Shown piece by piece: positions 27,586 through 37,224 of a stretch of 64,000 bases of DNA. The position numbers and the translations under genes are program-made. The first letter of the stretch is position 1. Each line of letters opens with the position of its first letter. Below the pieces are notes generated by a model. That model saw only the letters and a list, made by a program, of their open reading frames with translations, searched no databases and was not told the DNA's origin. Source of the stretch: Caballeronia novacaledonica (GTDB lineage: Bacteria > Pseudomonadota > Gammaproteobacteria > Burkholderiales > Burkholderiaceae); NCBI RefSeq assembly GCF_900258035.1, contig NZ_OGTP01000005.1, forward strand, positions 62,001 to 126,000. Direction: 5' to 3'.

Positions 27586-28209
27586 TTGATTCTCATCGGC
27601 CAATTCGATTCCCCGTTCGTGCGGCGCGTCGCCATCGCGCTGAATCTCTACGGCATGGCGTACGAGCATCGCCCGTGGTCCGTGTTCGGCGACGCCGGCA
27701 AGATCGCGCCGTTCAATCCGCTGATCCGCGTGCCGACGCTCGTGCTCGATTCCGGCGATGTGCTCGTCGAAAGCGCGATGATCCTCGACTGGCTCGACGA
27801 ACAGGCGGGCGAGCGCGCGATGATCGCATCGAGCGGCCCCGTGCGGCGTGAAGCGCTGAAGGTCTGCGCGCTCGCGACGGGTCTCGCCGACAAGGCCGTC
27901 GCGCTCGTCTACGAACGCGTGCTGCACAAGGAGAAATCGCAGGCGTGGCTCGATCGCTGCACGGGGCAGGTCGAACGCGTGCTGAACGCGCTGGAAGCGG
28001 ACCGCGCCCCGCGCGCGACGCAGTACTGGTTCGGCGATGCGATCGGCCATGCGGACATCGCCGTGGCTTGCGCGTTGCGCTTCGCGCGCGAGGCGCACGC
28101 GGAGATCTTCAGTTCGACGCGCTGGCCGACGCTCATCGGCCATAGCGACCGCTGCGAGACGCTGCCCGTTTTCAAGGCGATCGTGCAGCCTTTCAATCCG
28201 CCGCGATGA
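27586..28209 (+). CDS. glutathione S-transferase family protein
   Basis: This 207-residue protein has a thioredoxin-fold N-terminal domain (FDSPFVRRVAIALNLYGMAYEHRPW, RVPTLVLDSGDVLVESAMILDWLDE) and a helical C-terminal domain. That matches cytosolic GSTs; the ES in VESAMIL is the glutathione gamma-glutamyl contact. The TTG at 27586 is taken as the start because GGAG lies 6 bases ahead and the family N-terminus begins ILIGQFDSP. It is probably in one transcript with the MFS gene, so a detoxification pair is plausible. Confidence 0.82.
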   Translation: MILIGQFDSPFVRRVAIALNLYGMAYEHRPWSVFGDAGKIAPFNPLIRVPTLVLDSGDVLVESAMILDWLDEQAGERAMIASSGPVRREALKVCALATGLADKAVALVYERVLHKEKSQAWLDRCTGQVERVLNALEADRAPRATQYWFGDAIGHADIAVACALRFAREAHAEIFSSTRWPTLIGHSDRCETLPVFKAIVQPFNPPR

Positions 28210-28213
28210 ATGC

Positions 28214-29242
28214 TCAGGCGCGCGCGAGCGACGTGAGATCCCAGCGCGGCTTCACGGTGAACGCGTAGTCGCGCACGGCCTGCTCGGGCCAGCGCGACAG
28301 CCGCAGCGCGCCGGCGAGCGCGATCATCGCGCCGTTGTCGGTGCAAAGCGAGAGATCGGGGTAATGCACGTCGAAGCGGCGCTTTTTCGCCGCCGCCGAC
28401 AGCGCTTCGCGCAACTGCCGGTTCGCGCCGACGCCGCCCGCCACGACGAGCCGTTTCAGGCCTGTCTTCTTCAGCGCGGCGAGCGATTTGGCGACGAGCA
28501 CGTCCACCGCCGCATCGACGAAGCCGCGCGCGAGATCGGCCTTCGCCTGCTCGCAGACGTTGTTGCCGAGCTTGCGGCTATGCGTGAGCACGGCCGTTTT
28601 CAGGCCGCTGAAGCTGAAATCGAGATCGCCGGAATGCAGCATCGGACGCGGCAGCGCGACTGCGCCCGGCGTGCCGAATTCCGCGAGCCGCGACACTTCC
28701 GGCCCGCCCGGATAGCCCAGGCCGAGCAGTTTCGCGGTCTTGTCGAAGGCTTCGCCGGCGGCGTCGTCGAGGGTTTCGCCGAGTGTCTCGTAGACGCCGA
28801 CATCGGTCACGCGCATCAATTGCGTGTGTCCGCCCGACACGAGCAGCGCGACGAACGGAAACGGCGGAGGCGCATCGACGAGCAGCGGCGACAGCAGATG
28901 CCCTTCCAGGTGATGAATGCCGACAGTCGGCTTGTCCCACGCCATCGCCAGCGAATTCGCGATGCTCGCGCCGACGAGCAGCGCGCCCGCGAGTCCCGGC
29001 CCCTGCGTGAACGCGATGGCGTCGATGTCGGCGCGCTTCGCGCCGGATTGTTCGAGCACCTCTTCCAGCAACGGCAGCGCGCGCCGGATGTGATCGCGCG
29101 AAGCCAGTTCCGGCACGACGCCGCCGTAATCGCGATGCATCGCGATCTGCGAATGAAGGGCGTGCGAAAGCAGGCCGCGCTCGGTGTCGTAGAGGGCGAG
29201 GCCGGTTTCGTCGCAGGAACTTTCGATGCCGAGAACGAGCAT
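28214..29242 (-). CDS. tsaD: tRNA N6-threonylcarbamoyladenosine transferase TsaD
   Basis: This 342-residue ASKHA-fold protein begins [19 protein letters not shown] and has the metal-binding HHLEGH motif near residues 110-115. With TsaB and TsaE it places threonylcarbamoyl on A37 of ANN-decoding tRNAs. In many Burkholderia genomes tsaD lies near rpsU, yqeY, dnaG and rpoD. Here rpsU is missing from that set while a BaiN-like gene sits between. Confidence 0.96.
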   Translation of the reverse strand: MLVLGIESSCDETGLALYDTERGLLSHALHSQIAMHRDYGGVVPELASRDHIRRALPLLEEVLEQSGAKRADIDAIAFTQGPGLAGALLVGASIANSLAMAWDKPTVGIHHLEGHLLSPLLVDAPPPFPFVALLVSGGHTQLMRVTDVGVYETLGETLDDAAGEAFDKTAKLLGLGYPGGPEVSRLAEFGTPGAVALPRPMLHSGDLDFSFSGLKTAVLTHSRKLGNNVCEQAKADLARGFVDAAVDVLVAKSLAALKKTGLKRLVVAGGVGANRQLREALSAAAKKRRFDVHYPDLSLCTDNGAMIALAGALRLSRWPEQAVRDYAFTVKPRWDLTSLARA

Positions 29243-29318
29243 GGATTCAACGCGTCAGAGGTAACAGAAAAGTATAGCAGCGGGCGTCAATGAACGCGCC
29301 GAAGGTAAAATACGCGCC

Positions 29319-30545
29319 ATGGAATCCTTCGATATCGCCGTCATCGGCGCGGGCGCGGCCGGCATGATGGGCGCGGCCGTGGCCGCTCAAGCCGGGCGCC
29401 GCGTCGTGCTCATCGACCACGCCGAGCGGCTGGCCGAGAAAATCCGCATCTCCGGCGGCGGACGCTGCAACTTCACCAACATCAACGCGCAGCCGGCCAA
29501 TTTTCTGTCGGCGAATCCGCATTTCTGCCGGTCCGCGCTCGCGCGCTATACGCCGCGCGATTTTCTCGCGCTTCTCAAGCAATATCGCGTCAAGTGGCAC
29601 GAGAAGCACAAGGGCCAGCTTTTTTGCGACGACTCCAGCGAAACCATCATCGACGTGCTGAAAAGCGAGTGCGACGCCGGCGGCGTCGCGTGGCGGCGTC
29701 CGGTCGCCGTGCGTGAGATCCGGCACGACGGCGCGCGCTTCACGCTCGATACGACCGCGGGCGAGATCGGCACGGCGGCGCTCGTGATCGCGACGGGCGG
29801 CCTGTCGATTCCCAAGATCGGCGCGACGGACTTCGGCTATCGCGTCGCGAAGCAGTTCGGCCACACGCTCGTCGATACGCGTCCGGCGCTCGTGCCGCTC
29901 ACGTTCACGTCGGCCGACTGGGCGCCGTTCGCCGCGCTCTCGGGACTGTCGCTGCCGGTGCGTATCGGCGCGGGCAAAGGCAAGACGCGCGGCGAGTTCG
30001 ACGAAGACCTGCTGCTGACGCATCGCGGCGTGTCGGGGCCGGGCGTGCTGCAGATTTCGAGCTACTGGAACACGTCGGAGCCGATTCACGTCGATCTCCT
30101 TCCCGACGCCGACGCCACCGAAATGCTGCTCGAAGCCAAAGCGGGCTCGAAGAAGCAGATCGGCAATTTTCTGGCGGAGCACGTGCCGGCGCGTCTCGCG
30201 CACGCGTGGCTCGAAGCGCAGCACGTGTCCGTCGATGCGCGCCTAGCCGATTTGCCCGATCGCACGCTGAAGGCGGTCGGCGCGTCGTTGTCGAGCTGGA
30301 CGCTCACGCCGAGCGGCACCGAAGGCTATCGCAAGGCCGAGGTCACGCGCGGCGGCGTCGACACGCGCGAGCTTTCGTCCGCGACGATGATGAGCGAACG
30401 CGTCGCGGGGCTCTATTTCATCGGCGAGGCCGTCGATGTCACGGGCTGGCTCGGCGGCTACAACTTCCAGTGGGCGTGGGCCTCGGGCGTCGCGGCGGGC
30501 AAGGCCGCCGCCGAGTTCGCGCGAGGCGCCGCGACGGCCGCCTGA
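29319..30545 (+). CDS. BaiN/YhiN-family (HI0933-like) flavoprotein
   Basis: This 408-residue FAD protein has the dinucleotide motif DIAVIGAGAAGMMGAAVAAQ, the family signature ISGGGRCNFTN and a C-terminal YFIGEAVDVTGWLGGYNFQWAWASG. The HI0933-like family includes BaiN-type and RNA dihydrouridine-forming (RdsA-like) members, so its reaction is uncertain. It is divergent from tsaD. Confidence 0.86.
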   Translation: MESFDIAVIGAGAAGMMGAAVAAQAGRRVVLIDHAERLAEKIRISGGGRCNFTNINAQPANFLSANPHFCRSALARYTPRDFLALLKQYRVKWHEKHKGQLFCDDSSETIIDVLKSECDAGGVAWRRPVAVREIRHDGARFTLDTTAGEIGTAALVIATGGLSIPKIGATDFGYRVAKQFGHTLVDTRPALVPLTFTSADWAPFAALSGLSLPVRIGAGKGKTRGEFDEDLLLTHRGVSGPGVLQISSYWNTSEPIHVDLLPDADATEMLLEAKAGSKKQIGNFLAEHVPARLAHAWLEAQHVSVDARLADLPDRTLKAVGASLSSWTLTPSGTEGYRKAEVTRGGVDTRELSSATMMSERVAGLYFIGEAVDVTGWLGGYNFQWAWASGVAAGKAAAEFARGAATAA

Positions 30546-30592
30546 GCGCGTCCGGCCGGGGGTTTTGGCGAGTCTCGAAACGCAAACCCGTT

Positions 30593-30739
30593 TGCTATAC
30601 TCGAATGGTCATCGGAGGATTCTCTCCGCTCTGGCAGGCGCTGGAACGGTCAGCGCGGCAAGGGTCGCCGCATCGCTTTGCCGCATCGGCACGGCTCGCG
30701 AAAAGTCCCGCTTGAGGAGGCGTTCCCAAGCGGGTTTTT
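30593..30739 (+). ncRNA. candidate small RNA or leader upstream of yqeY
   Basis: An extended -10 (TGCTATACT, 30593-30601) is followed about 106 bases later by a clean intrinsic terminator: CCCGCTTG (30707-30714) with CAAGCGGG (30727-30734) and TTTTT. The transcript between them would be about 130 nt, contains smaller hairpins (CGGAG/CTCCG) and ends 63 bases before yqeY. A 36-codon frame inside looks non-coding. In related genomes rpsU is expected here, so this could also be a leftover leader. Confidence 0.4.
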
Positions 30740-30802
30740 GCTTTCGCGGCATAACCGGGCGCCAGCCGGAATCCACATTTTCGCAATTGCACCGGGTGAA
30801 CG

Positions 30803-31249
30803 ATGAGCCTCAAAGACCAGATCAACGACGACATGAAGACTGCCATGCGCGCGAAGGAAACCGAGCGCCTCGGCACGATTCGGCTGCTGCTCGCGGCAAT
30901 CAAGCAGCGTGAAGTCGACGATCGCGTCACGCTCGACGACGCGGGCATCACCGCCGTCATCGACAAGATGATGAAGCAGCGCAAGGATTCGATCAGCCAG
31001 TTCGAAGCCGCCAACCGCACCGATCTCGCCGACAAGGAAAAGGCCGAGATGGCGGTGTTGTCGGCGTACATGCCCGAGCAGCTTTCCGCCGATGCGATCG
31101 CCGCCGAAGTGCAGGCCGCCGTCGCCGCGACAGGCGCCGCCGGGCCGCAGGACATGGGCAAGGTCATGGGCGTGCTGAAGCCCAAGCTCGCGGGCAAGGC
31201 CGACATGACCGCCGTCTCCGCGCAGGTGAAAGCCGCACTCGCCAAGTAA
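30803..31249 (+). CDS. yqeY: GatB/YqeY domain-containing protein
   Basis: This 148-residue helical protein matches YqeY: MSLKDQINDDMKTAMRAKETERLGTIRLLLAAIKQREVDDR at the start and QDMGKVMGVLKPKLAGKADM near the end, the GatB C-terminal-like tail. It may act in tRNA-related quality control but the role is unproven. It lies 20 bp upstream of dnaG in the conserved macromolecular-synthesis cluster. Confidence 0.93.
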   Translation: MSLKDQINDDMKTAMRAKETERLGTIRLLLAAIKQREVDDRVTLDDAGITAVIDKMMKQRKDSISQFEAANRTDLADKEKAEMAVLSAYMPEQLSADAIAAEVQAAVAATGAAGPQDMGKVMGVLKPKLAGKADMTAVSAQVKAALAK

Positions 31250-31269
31250 CTTCCACCGCTTTCGATTCG

Positions 31270-33150
31270 GTGATTCCGCACGCTTTCCTGCAGGATTTGC
31301 TCAACCGCGTCGATATCGTCGACGTGGTGGGCCGCTACGTCCAGTTGAAAAAGGGCGGCGCGAACTTCATGGGCCTCTGCCCGTTTCACAACGAAAAGAG
31401 CCCGTCGTTCACGGTCAGTCCGACCAAACAGTTCTATCACTGCTTCGGTTGCGGCGCGCACGGCACCGCGATCGGCTTTCTGATGGAGCACACCGGCCTC
31501 ACCTTTCCCGAAGCTGTCAAGGATCTCGCGCAAGGCGCGGGGCTCACGGTGCCGCAGGAGCCATCGAATGGCTTTCGTGGCGGCAGCGGCGGCGAGAGTG
31601 CGCCGAGCAAGGCGGTCAGCGTCGCGCTGACGGAAGTCATGCAGACCGCGTGCGACTTCTATCGCAAGCAACTGCGCGGCGCGCCCGATGCCATCGCCTA
31701 TCTGAAGAAGCGCGGCCTGACCGGCGAAATCGCCGCGCGCTTCGGGCTCGGCTACGCGCCGGACGGCTGGCAGAACCTGGAATCGGCGTTTCCGGATTAC
31801 CGGAACGACAACCTCGTCGAATCGGGCCTCGTGATCGTCAGCGAGAAAACTGATTCGCAGGGACAGGCGCGGCGCTACGACCGCTTTCGCGAGCGCGTGA
31901 TGTTCCCGATCCGCAATGTGAAGGGCAATGTGATCGGCTTCGGCGGGCGCGTGCTCGACGGCGGCGAGCCCAAGTATCTGAACTCGCCGGAGACGCCGCT
32001 CTTCAGCAAAGGCAGCGAGCTTTACGGATTGTTCGAAGCGCGTCTGGCGATTCGTGAACTGGGCTACGTGCTCGTCGTCGAAGGGTATATGGATGTCGTC
32101 GCGCTCGCGCAGCTCGGCTTTGCGAACGCCGTGGCGACGCTCGGCACGGCCTGCACGCCGATCCACGTGCAGAAGCTCTTTCGTCAGACAGACACCGTGG
32201 TGTTCAGCTTCGACGGCGATTCGGCCGGCCGCCGCGCGGCGCGCCGGGCGCTGGAGGCGGCGTTGCCGCACGCGGCGGACAACCGCACCGTCAAGTTTCT
32301 CTTTCTGCCGAAGGAGCACGATCCGGACAGCTACGTGCGCGAATTCGGCACGGACGGATTCGGCGAGCAGGTCGATCGCGCGATGCCGCTGTCGCAATTT
32401 CTGCTGAACGAGGTGCTGAACGACAAGGAACTGGAGCAGCCCGAAGGCCGCGCGAAGGCGCTCTTCGACGCCAAGCCGTTGCTTCAGGCGCTGCCCGCGA
32501 ATGCGTTGCGGGTGCAGATCCTGCATATGCTCGCGGACCGGCTCGACACGCCGTTCACGGAAATCGCCGCGCTGTGCGACATCGATTCACGCGCGGCGGC
32601 CGTCGCGCGCGCGAACGTGCCGAAGAGCGAACGCCGGCGCGTGACCGGGCAGGAACAGCGCGCGCTGCGCAATCTGGTGATGTATCCGGGCATCGCGGCG
32701 TCGCTCGATCAGGACAGCGAGCGCACCCTCGTGACGATGACCGAGCATGGCGAATTGTTCAGCGAGGTGGTCTCGCACGCGCGCGAACTGGGCGATGCGG
32801 CGGAATTCCAGTTGCTGTCCGAGATCTTGAGAAATGCAGCAAACGCGCCCACGTACGACGATATCTTCCAGGAAATTCTCGCCTATGATGAAAACGTTCG
32901 CGATTTGTTGATGCGCGACCCGTCCGACGAGGGCGCGGCGCAGCGAGTCGAGGAACAGAAGCGCCTGCTCGCGGAAGAATTGCAGGCGACGGTATTGAAG
33001 TTGCGGCACGACAGCTATCGGGCGCGGCTCGATCAACTGGCGCGGCAAAGCAGCTTGTCGGCGGAAGAGGTGGCGGAGTTCTCTGATCTCTCGGCGAGAG
33101 TCGCGCAGATCAAGGCGGGGCGGACCGCAAGCCCGGATGCCGGAAAGTGA
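31270..33150 (+). CDS. dnaG: DNA primase
   Basis: This 626-residue primase has the N-terminal zinc finger CPFHNEKSPSF...CFGCGAHG (CHC2), the RNA polymerase core with FGGRVLDGGEPKYLNSPETPLF and a TOPRIM motif VVEGYMDVVAL plus FDGDSAGRRA, and a C-terminal helicase-binding domain. It starts at GTG (31270), as fits the frame and family N-terminus IPHAFLQDLLNRVDIVDVV. It makes replication primers. An extended -10 promoter for rpoD begins right after its stop. Confidence 0.97.
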   Translation: MIPHAFLQDLLNRVDIVDVVGRYVQLKKGGANFMGLCPFHNEKSPSFTVSPTKQFYHCFGCGAHGTAIGFLMEHTGLTFPEAVKDLAQGAGLTVPQEPSNGFRGGSGGESAPSKAVSVALTEVMQTACDFYRKQLRGAPDAIAYLKKRGLTGEIAARFGLGYAPDGWQNLESAFPDYRNDNLVESGLVIVSEKTDSQGQARRYDRFRERVMFPIRNVKGNVIGFGGRVLDGGEPKYLNSPETPLFSKGSELYGLFEARLAIRELGYVLVVEGYMDVVALAQLGFANAVATLGTACTPIHVQKLFRQTDTVVFSFDGDSAGRRAARRALEAALPHAADNRTVKFLFLPKEHDPDSYVREFGTDGFGEQVDRAMPLSQFLLNEVLNDKELEQPEGRAKALFDAKPLLQALPANALRVQILHMLADRLDTPFTEIAALCDIDSRAAAVARANVPKSERRRVTGQEQRALRNLVMYPGIAASLDQDSERTLVTMTEHGELFSEVVSHARELGDAAEFQLLSEILRNAANAPTYDDIFQEILAYDENVRDLLMRDPSDEGAAQRVEEQKRLLAEELQATVLKLRHDSYRARLDQLARQSSLSAEEVAEFSDLSARVAQIKAGRTASPDAGK

Positions 33151-33538
33151 GAATGCTATAATAAAAAGTTCAAAATGACTTGTTTTTTGTCAACTGTTCA
33201 GGCGTTTTTGTCGGTCTGAAAAGGCTTGAGCAGACGTACGGAAGGAAGCACGAAGAAGCAGGAAGTCGCTGGCAAAGTCGGTACGCTGGAATGCGGCACG
33301 ATCGTTTGTGGTGCGCGCCGCATAAATCTTACAAAAGAGGCCGATAAGCACGCCGACGAACAGACGGGCATAAGGGAAGCGGCTGCTATTGAGGGTAGGG
33401 CGAGGAGACGATTCACACTCGTTCGAACCGCGATGGCGCCCCGGGCAGGGCACGCAGGACGAAGCAGCGTGCGCGTATTGGGTATTCACGGTTCCATCGG
33501 CTGTCGTCCAGCAGCCGCGAGTCGAGACTAGAGCCGGT
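33151..33538 (+). promoter_or_regulatory. promoter and long 5' leader of rpoD
   Basis: TGCTATAAT (33154-33162), an extended -10, begins 4 bases after dnaG, so rpoD should have its own promoter. The transcript would then carry a leader of about 370 bases before the ATG. No -35 consensus is seen. A 101-codon frame within the leader is rich in Arg/Gly and probably not a gene. Confidence 0.6.
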
Positions 33539-35596
33539 ATGGCGAACTCCATGACGAAAAAGCTGAACGATGTATCCGTCGAAGACGACGCAGTGCAAAA
33601 CGCAGAGTCTGGCGCCGCGCCTGCGGCGAAGGTCGAAAAGGCCAAGGCTCGCGACCGCCGCGCGAAAGAAAAAGCGCTGCTGAAGGACGCGTTCTCGTCG
33701 AGCGCGCCCGGCACCGTAGAGGAGCTCGAGGAGCGGCGCTCGAAGCTGCGCGCGCTCATCAAGCTCGGCAAGGAGCGCGGATTCCTGACCTACGGTGAGA
33801 TCAACGATCACCTCCCGGACAATTTCACGGAGACCGAGGCGATCGAAGGCATCATCAGCACGTTCAATGACATGGGCGTGGCGGTGTACGAGCAAGCGCC
33901 GGATGCCGAGACCCTGCTTCTGAACGACAACGCGCCGAACGCCTCGTCCGACGACGAAGTCGAGGAGGAAGCCGAAGTCGCGCTTTCCACCGTCGATTCC
34001 GAATTCGGCCGCACCACCGACCCGGTCCGCATGTACATGCGCGAGATGGGCACGGTCGAGCTGCTGACGCGCGAAGGTGAAATCGAGATCGCGAAGCGCA
34101 TCGAGGACGGCCTGAAGCATATGGTCATGGCGATCTCCGCGTGCCCGACGACCATCGCCGACATCCTCGCGATGGCCGAGCGCGTGCAGAACGAAGAAGT
34201 GCGCGTCGATGAACTCGTCGACGGCCTGATCGATCCGAATGCGCAGGACACCGACGGTTTCTCCGAGCAGGAAGCGGAGGCGATCGAATCCGAGGACGAG
34301 GAAACCGAGGAAGAGGGCGACGAGGAAGAGGAAGAAGAGGACGACGGCAGCGCCCAGGCCAGCGCCAACGCCGCGCAACTCGAAGCCCTGAAGGCGCAGT
34401 CGCTCGAGAAGTTCGCGCTCATCAGCGAATGGTTCGACAAGATGCGCCGGGCCTACGAGAAGGAAGGCTACAAGTCGAAGGCTTATCTGAAGGCGCAGGA
34501 AGCCATCCAGACGGAACTGATGAACATCCGCTTCACGGCGCGCACCGTCGAGCGCTTGTGCGACACCTTGCGCGCGCAAGTCGATGAGGTGCGCCAGGTC
34601 GAGCGGCAGATTCTGCATACGGTCGTCGACAAGTGCGGCATGCCGCGCGCCGAGTTCATCACGCGCTTCCCCGGCAACGAAACGGATCTCGAATGGTCCG
34701 ATAAGGTTGTCGCGGAAGGTCACGAGTACAGCGCGGTGCTGGAGCGCAATATTCCGGCGATCCGCGAGCAGCAGCAGCGTCTGCTGGACCTTCAGGCGCG
34801 CGTCGTGTTGCCGCTGAAGGACTTGAAGGAAACCAATCGCCAGATGGCGGCGGGCGAGCTGAAGGCGCGTCAGGCGAAGCGCGAAATGACCGAGGCGAAC
34901 CTGCGTCTCGTGATTTCCATCGCGAAGAAGTATACGAACCGCGGCCTGCAGTTCCTCGACTTGATTCAGGAAGGCAACATCGGCTTGATGAAGGCTGTGG
35001 ACAAGTTCGAATATCGTCGTGGCTACAAGTTTTCGACGTATGCGACGTGGTGGATTCGTCAGGCCATCACGCGCTCGATCGCGGACCAGGCGCGCACGAT
35101 CCGGATTCCGGTTCACATGATCGAGACGATCAACAAGATGAACCGCATCTCGCGGCAGATTCTGCAGGAAACCGGCCTCGAACCGGATCCGGCGACGCTT
35201 GCCGAGAAAATGGAGATGCCGGAAGACAAGATCCGCAAGATCATGAAGATCGCGAAGGAGCCGATCTCCATGGAGACGCCTATCGGCGACGACGACGATT
35301 CGCATCTCGGCGATTTCATCGAGGATACGAACACGGTGGCGCCGTCGGATGCCGCGCTGCATGCTTCGATGCGCGATGTCGTGAAGGACGTGCTCGATTC
35401 GCTGACGCCGCGCGAGGCGAAGGTGCTGCGGATGCGTTTCGGCATCGAGATGAGCACGGATCACACGCTCGAAGAAGTCGGCAAGCAGTTCGACGTGACG
35501 CGCGAGCGGATTCGCCAGATCGAGGCGAAGGCGCTGCGCAAGTTGCGGCACCCGAGCCGGTCGGACAAGTTGAAGTCGTTCCTCGAGGGCAATTGA
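33539..35596 (+). CDS. rpoD: RNA polymerase primary sigma factor sigma-70
   Basis: This 685-residue sigma factor has region 1.1 ([27 protein letters not shown]), a long acidic non-conserved region with a run of Glu/Asp (around [17 protein letters not shown]), regions 2.1-2.4 with [14 protein letters not shown], region 3, and 4.2 [28 protein letters not shown]. It directs RNA polymerase to housekeeping promoters. The start at 33539 (MANSMTKK) is likely; 33551 is an alternative. Strong terminator follows. Confidence 0.96.
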   Translation: MANSMTKKLNDVSVEDDAVQNAESGAAPAAKVEKAKARDRRAKEKALLKDAFSSSAPGTVEELEERRSKLRALIKLGKERGFLTYGEINDHLPDNFTETEAIEGIISTFNDMGVAVYEQAPDAETLLLNDNAPNASSDDEVEEEAEVALSTVDSEFGRTTDPVRMYMREMGTVELLTREGEIEIAKRIEDGLKHMVMAISACPTTIADILAMAERVQNEEVRVDELVDGLIDPNAQDTDGFSEQEAEAIESEDEETEEEGDEEEEEEDDGSAQASANAAQLEALKAQSLEKFALISEWFDKMRRAYEKEGYKSKAYLKAQEAIQTELMNIRFTARTVERLCDTLRAQVDEVRQVERQILHTVVDKCGMPRAEFITRFPGNETDLEWSDKVVAEGHEYSAVLERNIPAIREQQQRLLDLQARVVLPLKDLKETNRQMAAGELKARQAKREMTEANLRLVISIAKKYTNRGLQFLDLIQEGNIGLMKAVDKFEYRRGYKFSTYATWWIRQAITRSIADQARTIRIPVHMIETINKMNRISRQILQETGLEPDPATLAEKMEMPEDKIRKIMKIAKEPISMETPIGDDDDSHLGDFIEDTNTVAPSDAALHASMRDVVKDVLDSLTPREAKVLRMRFGIEMSTDHTLEEVGKQFDVTRERIRQIEAKALRKLRHPSRSDKLKSFLEGN

Positions 35597-35674
35597 CGGG
35601 ACTTGTTTTGAGAGGCGTTGTGAGGCAAACTCGCAAACCTTCGTAGTTGTCTTGCGCAATGTTCGGAAGTAACA

Positions 35675-35704
35675 GAAAGCGCCGTTAGCGGCGCTTTCTT
35701 TTTG
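35675..35704 (+). terminator. rpoD intrinsic terminator
   Basis: A perfect 10-bp stem, GAAAGCGCCG (35675-35684) with CGGCGCTTTC (35689-35698), has a TTAG loop and is followed by TTTTT. Confidence 0.93.
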
Positions 35705-35728
35705 TGCTTTTGCGGTTTTGCGTGCTAA

Positions 35729-35805
35729 GGGCCGGAAGCTTAATTGGTATAAGCTGTCGACTCATAATCGACCGATAGTGGGTTCGAATCCCACCCGGCC
35801 CACCA
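35729..35805 (+). tRNA. tRNA with anticodon CAT (elongator Met or Ile2)
   Basis: The 77 bases fold into a full cloverleaf: acceptor GGGCCGG/CCGGCCC, D stem GCTT/AAGC, anticodon stem GTCGA/TCGAC with loop CTCATAA, a 5-base variable loop, T stem GTGGG/CCCAC with TTCGAAT and an encoded ACCA tail. It is not an initiator, since it has G1:C72 and no GGG anticodon-stem pairs. Met versus lysidine-dependent Ile cannot be settled from sequence alone. Base 8 is A rather than the near-universal T. The island begins immediately after it. Confidence 0.88.
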
Positions 35806-35845
35806 GTAAATACTGCGTAGAATCAATGGTCTATGTGCCGTTAAG

Positions 35846-35900
35846 CATAAAATGGCCACCTGGACAGGTTATGCTTTATTGTCCGATGGGCCATTTTATG
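35846..35900. repeat. 55-bp inverted-repeat element next to the tRNA
   Basis: Perfect 12-bp arms, CATAAAATGGCC (35846-35857) and GGCCATTTTATG (35889-35900), flank a centre containing a TTATGCTT element that mirrors AAGCATAA just outside and inside the left arm. It resembles multi-site transposon ends. No transposase lies next to it. Confidence 0.7.
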
Positions 35901-36015
35901 GTTTATCGGCTGACGCCCACCGCCCGTGTGGAGGCAAACTCGCCAAGACTGCCCCGACCCTCGCGGGCACGATGACCCGCACGTCGTCCACGCCGTGGCT
36001 AAGCGGCCCTGCCAC

Positions 36016-36199
36016 GCAAAGTCACCAAAATTGTCCGCGGCGCACGCCCGCACGAGGCAAGGTCACCAAAATTGTACGGTCCGGGCAGGACGCCCGTGCG
36101 TTGGTGCCCGAATCCAGCGATCCTTGCAGGCCGAAAACCCAAACGCGGCTCTCTCGTCGGCCGTAGCCATCGCCGGCAGGACATTTTCGGTGACCTTGC
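36016..36199 (+). repeat. 184-bp three-repeat element, copy A
   Basis: Two direct copies of a GTCACCAAAATTGT core (in 36016-36040 and 36057-36079) are followed by one inverted copy (36179-36199, with CGGTGACCTTGC). Repeat spacing and total length are identical to copy B at 44103-44286. Layout suggests transposon-end binding sites or a non-autonomous element. Confidence 0.75.
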
Positions 36200-36598
36200 T
36201 CTCAGCAACTCCACATGCCGCAAACCGACCACTGGCGGCGAAAGCCCTTCGCCGTCCTGCTTCACAATCCCGCCTTCCTCTTCTAAGCGGCTCTACACGC
36301 CCTCCAGCCTCCGCGCGTCACGAGACCTCCCGCACCAGCCTCGCCAACCTCCTGTAGCCGTTGTAACGCAGCCTCGCCGTGAATTTCGACTGCCCCCACC
36401 TAAACCTTGCCAATACCGCATGCTGAACCAGCCTGCGAGCTTCTGTTCCGTAGCACTGTCATGATGTCGTCTTCTCACACAGAGTCACCCCGCGGTCGGC
36501 GAAAGGCTCGTTCAACTAGGCTGGAGTCTCGGCGACCGTAACCTCAAGCGCCTACGCCCATCCATGACAGTCAGCGCCAGCCCCGTTACCAGCCGTTT

Positions 36599-37224
36599 TC
36601 AGATGTCGTCGTCGCCCCATTGATTCGGACCGGTTTCTTTGAGGTCGTCGTCTCCCAATTGATTCGGACCGGTTCCTTTCCAAGAATTGCGGAACTCGTA
36701 TGGAAAGAATTCCGCTTCTCCACCGAAACAGAGAGCGCCTTGAGTGGCCATTGCGATAAATGTCTCAGCATAACGGTATTGGTTATAGAACGCATCGTCG
36801 GCATAGCAACGCGCACGCTCATCCCAGTCATCGAAATCCTTTTGCAACTTTCTGGCGACTTGAGGCCCGAAAGGACCCCCCGCAATCCATATCGGAGCAA
36901 TTCGAAGAACGGCGGCGGCGTGTTCGGTGTCGTCATCTCCTGGTCGTGACCGACCATCTCAGCCAGTTTAACGAGAAACGACAAATATCCGTTTTCCGCG
37001 CAAGTTACGTCGAAATCATATGATTCTTCCCACGAGTAGATAGCACCGACTTCAAGTCCTGCGCTGAGTTGCGAATACTCAGGCAGTCCGTCAAAACGAA
37101 TGAGCCCTTCGCGTCGCTTGCCTGATTGCGGGTCGAACAATGCTGTAACCGGCGCCCCGGCGTCCGCACGCTTCTTCAGACCGCAATAGGCAACGTAGTA
37201 TCCAAGAAAAAATTCGTTTGCCAT
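36599..37224 (-). pseudogene. frameshifted paralogue of the 38.0-kb gene, unknown function
   Basis: The reading begins MANEFFLGYYVAYCG and has YSQLSAGLEVGAIY and PFFELLRYGLRG, matching YPQLAAGLEIGALY and PFWELLRYGLRG of the gene at 38043. Just after LRGVLSG the frame breaks near 36873-36885 and continues in another frame as GPQVARKLQKDFDDW and on to a stop at 36599. One missing base restores it. Its end carries a duplicated 13-residue unit (GPNQ-WGDDD). Unknown family; small acidic immunity-like proteins are a possibility. Confidence 0.6.
36602..36679. repeat. 39-bp tandem duplication
   Basis: Two adjacent 39-base units (36602-36640 and 36641-36679) differ at about four positions. The length is 13 codons, so the duplication keeps frame at the 3' end of the frameshifted gene. 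Confidence 0.8.

Larger units (their letters stand above)
35806..36598. other. gene-poor island junction with repeats
   Basis: No convincing gene lies between the tRNA and the first island gene. It holds the CATAAAATGGCC inverted repeat (35846-35900), copy A of the 184-bp element (36016-36199) and a stretch of low-coding sequence that looks like decayed mobile DNA. Confidence 0.6.

Noticed and set aside
30546-30802. rpsU gene before yqeY
   Set aside because: All frames were read for the conserved S21 start and basic helix; none is present.
33226-33531. 101-codon frame in the rpoD leader
   Set aside because: Arg/Gly-rich, no family resemblance, no ribosome site; more likely untranslated leader.
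33413-35659. 748-codon open frame antisense to rpoD
   Set aside because: Same reason: mirror of the acidic sigma-70 codons, low-complexity hydrophobic runs, no ribosome site.
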